Source: Rhodoblastus sp963710275
Lineage (GTDB): Bacteria > Pseudomonadota > Alphaproteobacteria > Rhizobiales > Beijerinckiaceae
Reading direction: 5' to 3'
Length of the DNA: 64,000 nt
NCBI GenBank assembly: GCA_963710275.1
Contig: CAVPZS010000012.1
Location: 496,001 to 560,000, forward strand
The position numbers were made by a program, and so were the translations under genes. The notes beneath the pieces were generated by a model. That model had not been told where the DNA came from. It ran no database searches and was given only the letters and a program-made list of their open reading frames with translations. Positions within the stretch are counted from its first letter, which is position 1. Each line of letters opens with the position of its first letter. Of this stretch, positions 57,929 through 64,000 are shown in pieces.

Positions 57929-60900
57929 TCAGCCCGCCTCGAGCAGCCGCTCGGCCTGCTCCAGCTCCACCGACACCAGTTGCGACACGCCGCGTTCGGC
58001 CTGTGTCACGCCGAACAGGCGATCCATCCGCGCCATGGTGATCGGATTGTGGGTGATGGTGATGAAGCGCGTGTCGGTCTTGCGCCGCATGTCGTCGAGC
58101 AGGTCGCAGAAGCGCTCGACGTTGGCGTCGTCGAGCGGCGCGTCGACCTCGTCGAGCACACAGATCGGCGAGGGGTTGGTCAGGAACACCGCGAAAATCA
58201 GCGACATGGCGGTCAGCGCCTGCTCGCCGCCGGAGAGCAGGGTCATGGTCGCGGGCTTCTTGCCCGGCGGCTTGGCGAGAATCTCCAGTCCCGCTTCCAG
58301 CGGGTCCTCTGATTCCACCAGTTGCAATTCCGCCGCGCCGCCGCCGAACAGCACGACGAACAGGTCGCGGAAATGCGCGTCCACCTTGGCGAAGGCGGCG
58401 AGCAGGCGCTCGCGGCCCTCCTTGTTCAGGCTGCCGATGGCGGCGCGCAACTTGCGGATCGCCTCGGTCAGATCGGACTGCTCGGCCGCCAGTTTGGTCT
58501 GCTCGTCCTCGATCGAGGCGAGTTCGTCCTCGGCGCGCAGATTGACGCCGCCCATTCGCTCGCGATCCTGCTTGAGGCTGGCGAGGCGGGTGGAGACATG
58601 GTCCATCGGCGGCGTCTCGGCGTCGGGCTCCACGCCGGCCAGCGCGTGCAGGCCCTGCGGCTGGCATTGCAGCTCTTGCACGATGTCGCGGGTCAGGAAT
58701 TCCAGCCGCGCCCGCGCCGCTTCGGCCTGGGCCTCCAGACGGGCGCGGATTTCGCGCGCCGCGCTCATCGCCTCCAGCGCCGCCCGTGCCGCGCGGTCCG
58801 CTTCCGCCGTTGCGGTCTCGGCGATGGCGCGCGCGTCGGCGGCTTCCTTCTTCGCGGTCTCGGCTTCCTCGATCTTCTGGGTCAGCGCGCGCCGCTGAGC
58901 CAGGAATTCGTCTGGCGCCTCGGCCAGGCGTTCGATCTCCTCCTGCGCTTCGGCGAGCCGGTCCTCGATTTCCTCGGTCTGGATTTGCGAGCGCGCTCGC
59001 CGATCGAGCCAGGATTTCTTCTCGCGGCCGATCGCTTCGCGCCGCTTGACCCGGTTGTCTGCTTCCCGCGCAAAGGCCTGCAAGGCGGCGCGGGCTTCCG
59101 CCGCCGCCGCCCGGTCCAGCGCATTGGCGCCGCGCGTCACGTCGCGCTCGCCGAGCAGGGTCGCGGGTTCGGCGAGATTGTCGAGCGCCTCGCGGGCCTC
59201 GTAAAGCCTTTCGCGCGCCTCTTCGCAAAGTTCGTCGGCGCGTTTGCGGGCGTCCTCAAGGCTCGCGAGCTTTGATGCGACTTGCGCCTGGCGGCGCTCG
59301 GCGGCCCCGGCGTTGTCGCGCGCCTCCGCGAGCGCCTTTTGGGTCAGCCTGCGTCGCCTGTCGGGCGCGCTGGTCGGCTTCCGCCGCCGCAATCGCTGCT
59401 GCCTGTGCGGCTTCCGCCTTGATCTCCAGCTCATCGACTCTTTCGCGCGCCGCTTGCGCTTCGATCTTCAGGTCGCCTAGCCGGTTCTTCTCGCTCAGGC
59501 GGCGCGCGGCGGCGGTCGGGGCTTCGGCGCCTTGGGTAAAGCCGTCCCAGCGCCAGAGATCGCCCTCGACAGAGACCAGACGCTGGCCGGCCTTGAGGTG
59601 CTGGCGCAGCGCGGGGCCCTCGGCCCGGGAAACCAGGCCGATCTGCGCGAGGCGGCGATAGAGCGCCGCGGGCGCGCTGACCCAGTTGGTCAAGGGCGCG
59701 GCGCCCGCGGGCAGGGCGGGATCGCCGCCGCTCTGGGTGACGGTCCAGTGGACGGGGGCGTTGTCGTCGTCGGAAGCGTCGAGGTCTTCGCCCAGCGCCG
59801 CGCCGAGCGCCGCCTCGTAGCCCTTGGCGACGACGATGCGGTCCAACACGGCCGGCCAGGGGCCGGAGCCCGATTGCAGCAGGTTTTCGAGGGTCCGCGC
59901 CTCTGTCTCCAGCTTTTGCGCCTGTCGCTCGGCCTCGGCCAGCGGCCCGCGCAGGTAGGTTTCTTCGTCGCGGGCGAGCGCAAGCGCGGTTTCGGCGGCC
60001 AGCGCCTCTTCCTCGGCTTGCGCCGCGGCGTCGAGCAGGCGCTCTGCCTCGGCCAGCGCCTCGGCGAGATCGGCGTCATTGTCGACGCCTGCGCGCATCT
60101 CGTGCGATTTCATCGGCGAGGCGGGCGCGCTCGGATTCGTAGCGCTGGTAAGTCTGTTCCTCGCGACGCGCGGCTTCTGCTGAAAGCGTTGCGCTGGGCC
60201 TCGGCGTTGGCGAAGGCGTCCTGCGCCGCCTCCAGCGCCTTTTCCGATTCGCGCAGCTTCTCCTCGGCCCGCTCGCATCTCTGGCGCGCCTCTTCGGCCA
60301 GATCGGCCTCGTCCTCGGAGGCGCCGGAGAGGTCGAGGTCTTCCGACTCGAGCCGCTCCAGGGCGTGCGGCGGCGTCGTCGTAATGGGCGCGTTCGCGCG
60401 CGAGGTCGGCGGCGAGCTGCGAAATGCGGCGCTCGAGCTCGGCCTTGCGTTCGCCGGCGCGCTTTTCCTCGCCCTCCAGAGCTTCGCGGGCGAGCACCAG
60501 CCTTTGCAGCGCGGCGCCGGCCTGCGATTCGGCGTCGCGCAGCCCCGGCAGGGCGTGGGCGGCAAGGGCCTGCAAACGGGCGGTCTCGGCCTGGATGCGG
60601 GTGCGCTCGGCAAGCTCGAGCAGGTTGGCCTCGAACTGGCTTTGCGTCTCGGCGGCTTCGGCTTTGGCCTGGCCGAAGGCGATCAGCGCGATCAAGCGCC
60701 TCGTGGCGGCGGATTTCGGCGGCGAGGGTGCGATAGCGCGCGGCCTGGCGCGCCTGGCGACGCAGCGAATTCGGCCTGGGCGCCGATCTGCTGCAGCACG
60801 TCCTCGAGACGGACGAGGTTTTCCTCCGCGCCCTTCAGCCGCAATTCGGCCTCGTGGCGGCGGGAATGCAGGCCGCCAATGCCGGCGGCCTCCTCGAGAA

Positions 60901-61388
60901 TGCGGCGGCGGGCCTGGGGCTTGGCGGCGATGATCTCGCCGATCTGGCCCTGCCGCACCATGGCCGGCGAGCGGGCGCCGGAGGAGGCGTCGGCGAAGAG
61001 GAGTTGTACGTCTCTCGCGCGGACCTCTTTGCCGTTGACGCGATAGGTCGAGCCCTGGTCGCGCTCGATGCGGCGGGTGATTTCGAGAACGTCGGAATCG
61101 TTGAAGACGGCGGGCGCGGAGCGCAGCGAATTGTCGAGCACCAGCCCGACTTCGGCGTGGTTGCGCGCCGGGCGCGAATTGGAGCCGGAGAAGATGACGT
61201 CGTCCATGCCGGAGGCGCGCATCTGCTTGTAGCTGCTCTCGCCCATCACCCAGCGCAGCGCTTCGACAAGGTTGGATTTGCCGCAGCCGTTCGGACCCAC
61301 GACGCCGGTCGAGGCCCGGCTGGATCGCAAATTCCGTCGGCTCCACAAAACTCTTGAAGCCGGTCACCCGCAGCTTTTCAAACTTCAT
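57929..61388 (-). CDS. smc: SMC chromosome segregation protein (multiple frameshifts)
   Basis: Condensin-type SMC ATPase. The N-terminus KLRVTGFKSFVEPTEFAI and Walker A GPNGCGKSNLVEALRWVMGE (in the shifted frame), coiled coils, a hinge near 59.6-59.9 kb (WPAVLDRIVVAKGYEAALGAALG), a second coiled coil and the C-terminal Walker B region (LSGGEQALTAMSLIFAVFL, ICVLDEVDAPLDD) are all present. At least six indels break the frame (for example near 61314, 60765, 60692, 60370, 60180 and 59350). The corrected length is about 1150 residues, the family size. An essential gene with so many breaks points to sequence error. Confidence 0.9.
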
Positions 61389-61501
61389 CCGCTTTCGTCA
61401 CGCGCTGTCCCGAGAGGAACAAGGCGCCATGCGGCGCGCAGAATCAAGCGCGGCGGGGATGAAAGCTGGGGAAAAGAAACGGCGATGGCTCGCGCCTCAC
61501 G

Positions 61502-62636
61502 TCAGTCCTTGCGCCACACGAACAGCGAACTGAGCGTGAAATTCCATACCGAGCCCATGATCACGCCGGCCAGGGCCGAGAGCGAGACCACCGGATAGAG
61601 GTTGTAGAGCCAGTGTGGCGACGCCGACATTGGCCACCGCGCCGAAGGCGCAGACGACATAGAAATAGAGCAGGCCGCGCAACAGCGGCCCAAAGCCCTT
61701 CAGCTTGGCGTCGCGATAGGTGATCGCGTTGTTGATGAAGAAATTGCTGGTCATCGCCACGATGACGGCGATGCTCTGCGCCACGGCGAAAGTCACGCCG
61801 GGAATCGCCAGCGCCAGCATGGACCGTCGCCATGTGAATGGCGACGCCGCTGGCGCCGACCAGGGCGAAGAAGATGAAGCGCACCGGAATGCGCCCGCCG
61901 CTGGCCTTGTTGAGCATGAGTCCGAGAAAATCGAGACCGACCTTGAGGTCGAATTTCGATTCGCCCGCCAGCCTCTCGCGGAACATGTAGCCGACCTCCT
62001 CGACCTTGAGGGGTTTTGGGGCCGACGCCACGATGTCGGCGAGAATTTTGAAGCCGGAAGGCGTCAAATGAGGCGCGCAATCCTCGACGATCTCGCGGCG
62101 CAGCATGAAAAAGCCGCTCATCAGGTCGGAAAAATCGGCGTGCAGGGCTCTTTTGGCCAGTCTGGTCGCGAAGCGGCTGATCGTGGCGCGGCGCGCCGAA
62201 AAGCCCTCGTCCGCCGAGCCGCCTTCGACATGGCGGCTGCCGACGACGAGGTCGCAGCCGGACCTCAGTTTTGCCAGCATTTGCGGCAGGATGCGCTCGT
62301 CATGCTGCAAATCGGCGTCCATCACCGCGACCATTGGCGCGCTGGAGGCGAGCATGCCCTCGATGCAGGCGCCCGCCAGGCCGCGGCGATTGACGCGGCG
62401 CAGGCAGCGCACGCGGTCGAATCCTCATGCGACAATCTCCTTGGCCAGCACAGACGTGCCATCGGGGCTGTTGTCGTCGACGACGATCATTTCCCAGGCG
62501 ACCCCGGCCAGGGCGGCATCGACTCTGCTTGACGCAATTCGCGCAGGTTGCCGCTTTCGTTGAAGGTGGGAATGACAAGCGAGAGTTCGGCGGCCAAGGG
62601 AGGGGCTTCCTTGCGGGCTTTTCTTTTCAGTCTCCA
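61502..62636 (-). CDS. GT2 glycosyltransferase with GtrA-like membrane domain (several frameshifts)
   Basis: Polyprenyl-phosphate mannosyl/glucosyl transferase type: SLVIPTFNESGNL near the start, MIVVDDNSPDGT, VAVMDADLQHDE (DxD metal site) and GSRHVEGG, followed by FSDLMSGFFMLRR. The C-terminal GtrA-like part has four membrane segments (RFIFFALVGASGVAIHMA, VAQSIAVIVAMTSNFFINNAITYRD). The frame changes at about 62520, 62420, 61820 and 61620; each piece matches. The start near 62636 is uncertain. It makes a lipid-linked sugar for envelope glycans. Confidence 0.82.
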
Positions 62637-62762
62637 TTTCTGCTAGCTGCATTGCGGCCGGCAGTCCAGCCAGCCGTTCCGCGGCTCGCGCGAGCCGCTC
62701 GCGGTCGTCCGGCGGGCGAAGGCGGCCGATCGGCCTTGAAATCAAGAGTATTGAGCGCCTGC

Positions 62763-64000
62763 ATGGTTGGAGTTTCCGTTGCGCGACAAACAAGAAATGC
62801 GGTCATGCGCCTCTCGCCGGAGCGTAAAACCCTCGTCCTGATCCTAGCGTCGCTTGTCTTGAGATTTGTTTTCGCGGCGACCACCGGTCTTGGCGTTGAC
62901 GAAACCTATACCGCCGCCACCAGCCGCGTCCTGGCCCTCAGCACCTTTGACCACCCGCCGCTGGCCTGGTGGCTGACCCATGCCGCCGCCCGCCTGTTCG
63001 GCGAAAGCGATCTCGCCCTGCGGTCGCCTTTCCTGCTGCTGTTTCGTCGCTGACGTCCGGCCTGATGTTCGCGCTGACCCGCCGCTTGTTTCGGCGCAGA
63101 GGCCGGATTTTACGCGGTTTTGGCGCTCAGTCTCTCTCGCCGGTGCTCGGCCTCACCGACGCGAGCTGGATTCTGCCCGACGCGCCGCTGCTGCCGGCCT
63201 TGCTCGCCTGCGCCTATGCCTTGTGCGCGGTATTCTTCGACCCGATGAACGTCGCGCGCCGCGCTTGTGGCTGCTTGCCGGCGTTTACGCCGGGTTAGCC
63301 TTGTTGTCGAAATATCATGCGTTGTTCTTTCTTGCGGGCGTCGGGATCTTCATGCTGACCAGCGCCCGCCATCGGTTCTGGCTGGCGACGCCCTGGCCCT
63401 ATGCGGCGGGCTTTCGTCGCGCTTGCTGCTGTTTTCGCCGGTGCTGGTGTGGAACGCCCAGCACCATTGGGTCTCCTTCCTGTTCCAGTCCGGGCGCTCC
63501 GGGCGCGCCGCATCTCAACCTCGTCGCGCCGCTGGTCCTGGTCGGCCTGCAATCGCTGTTCCTGGCGCCGTGGATTTTCTTTCCGCTCGCGGCCCTGTTC
63601 CTGCGTTCGCTCCGGCGCGGGCCGGCGGACGAAAAGGGCTGGCTGCTGGCCTGTCTCGGCGGGTTGCCGATCCTGCTGTTCACCGTGGTCGCCTTCTGGT
63701 CGAGCCGGCGCGTGCTGCCGCATTGGGTCGCGCCGGGCTATCTGATGATCGTTTCCGCTGCTCGGCCGCGAAATCGCCATGCGCATGGAGCAGGGCGCGC
63801 CATGGCTGCGCAGGGGGCTGGTCGCGGCCGGCGCGTTTCTGGCGATCGGGGTTGCAGTGATCGCGGCTTTGCCGCATCTGGCGCCGGCATCGCTGTCGGG
63901 CGCGCGATATCCGCTGATCGAAATGCTGGACTGGGACGAATTTGCGCCGCGCGATCGACGCCCGGGGGCTGCGAAGCAGCCGAAGACTTTCATCGCCGCG
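62763..64000 (+). CDS. GT39-type membrane glycosyltransferase, 5' part (frameshifts)
   Basis: Membrane glycosyltransferase of the PMT/ArnT type. After a first hydrophobic segment it has LGVDETYTAATSRVLALSTFDHPPLAWWLTHAAARLF, with the conserved acidic DE and the DHPP motif, then several membrane helices. Frame breaks near 63045, 63105, 63265, 63410, 63510 and later split the gene; the window ends before the stop. Start ATG 62763 or 62805. It is divergent from the GT2 gene, a likely donor-acceptor partner for lipid-linked sugars. Confidence 0.78.

Overview
The window is a large nitrogen-fixation (nif/fix/suf) island from a high-GC alphaproteobacterium. It is probably a Hyphomicrobiales member of the Beijerinckiaceae/Methylocystaceae type. 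I infer this from FixABCX, an alphaproteobacterial NifA with the cysteine-rich oxygen-sensing linker, NifQ, the split NifU, the NifT/NifW/NifZ set, and intergenic palindromes of a kind I associate with this order. I cannot name the genus from sequence alone.

Layout. 1-2.3 kb: the end of a type I secretion pair (ABC exporter and HlyD adaptor). 2.4-6.1 kb (minus): fixABCX, the electron-bifurcating flavoprotein complex that supplies low-potential electrons. 6.3-11.3 kb: a 4Fe4S/LRV repeat protein, nifA, and a molybdenum pair (a YqeB/EF2563-type protein and ModD). 11.5-18.9 kb (minus): a suf operon (TPR protein, SufBCDS, SufT, a Rieske protein and two small genes). 19.1-19.8 kb: glutaredoxin and a thioredoxin-like ferredoxin. 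19.9-22.7 kb (minus): a receiver-like protein, a NifO-like protein, a SagB-type nitroreductase and an ankyrin protein. 23.1-32.6 kb: nifHDK, then nifENX with DUF269, DUF683, fdxB and nifQ. 32.6-36.0 kb: a poorly known patch with a Rieske protein, an unrecognised protein and a divergent AAA+ ATPase. 36.2-41.2 kb: iscA, nfu-type nifU, cysE, nifW, a second nifA, a ferredoxin, nifT and a SIR2-like gene. 41.4-47.5 kb: nifB, fdxN, iscA, TPR, LRV, two nifZ genes, a small conserved gene, a DegT-like protein, a 2Fe-2S ferredoxin and a small ORF. 47.5-51.3 kb: sufE, a GST, Rieske, a small gene, truncated hemoglobin and a MetX-like hydrolase. 51.6-53.6 kb: a non-nif patch (diguanylate cyclase, receiver fragment, nitrobindin-like protein). 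53.7-57.0 kb (minus): iscA, nifS, nifV and two small genes. 57.2-64.0 kb: housekeeping and cell-envelope genes (smc, two glycosyltransferases).

Regulation is unusually legible. I find 15 candidate sigma-54 promoters (GG-N10-GC type, one with TG for GG) and 11 exact NifA upstream activating sequences (TGT-N10-ACA). Most of the latter are the extended palindrome TGTCGS-N4-GCGACA. They place fixABCX, nifHDK, nifENX, nifB, the nifUW-nifA2 operon and nifSV, as well as suf, sufE, the molybdenum pair and several uncharacterised genes, in one NifA/RpoN regulon. The genes therefore appear to form one program: electrons (Fix, ferredoxins), sulfur and Fe-S clusters (Suf, NifS, IscA, Nfu, CysE), molybdenum (ModD pair, NifQ), homocitrate (NifV), cofactor assembly (NifB, NifEN, NifX) and the enzyme itself.

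Data caveat: at least twelve genes carry single-base indels, often in short homopolymers. They include housekeeping genes such as smc and essential-looking ones such as sufB and nifH. This looks more like consensus error than pseudogenisation, so broken genes below are annotated as whole genes with the break stated.
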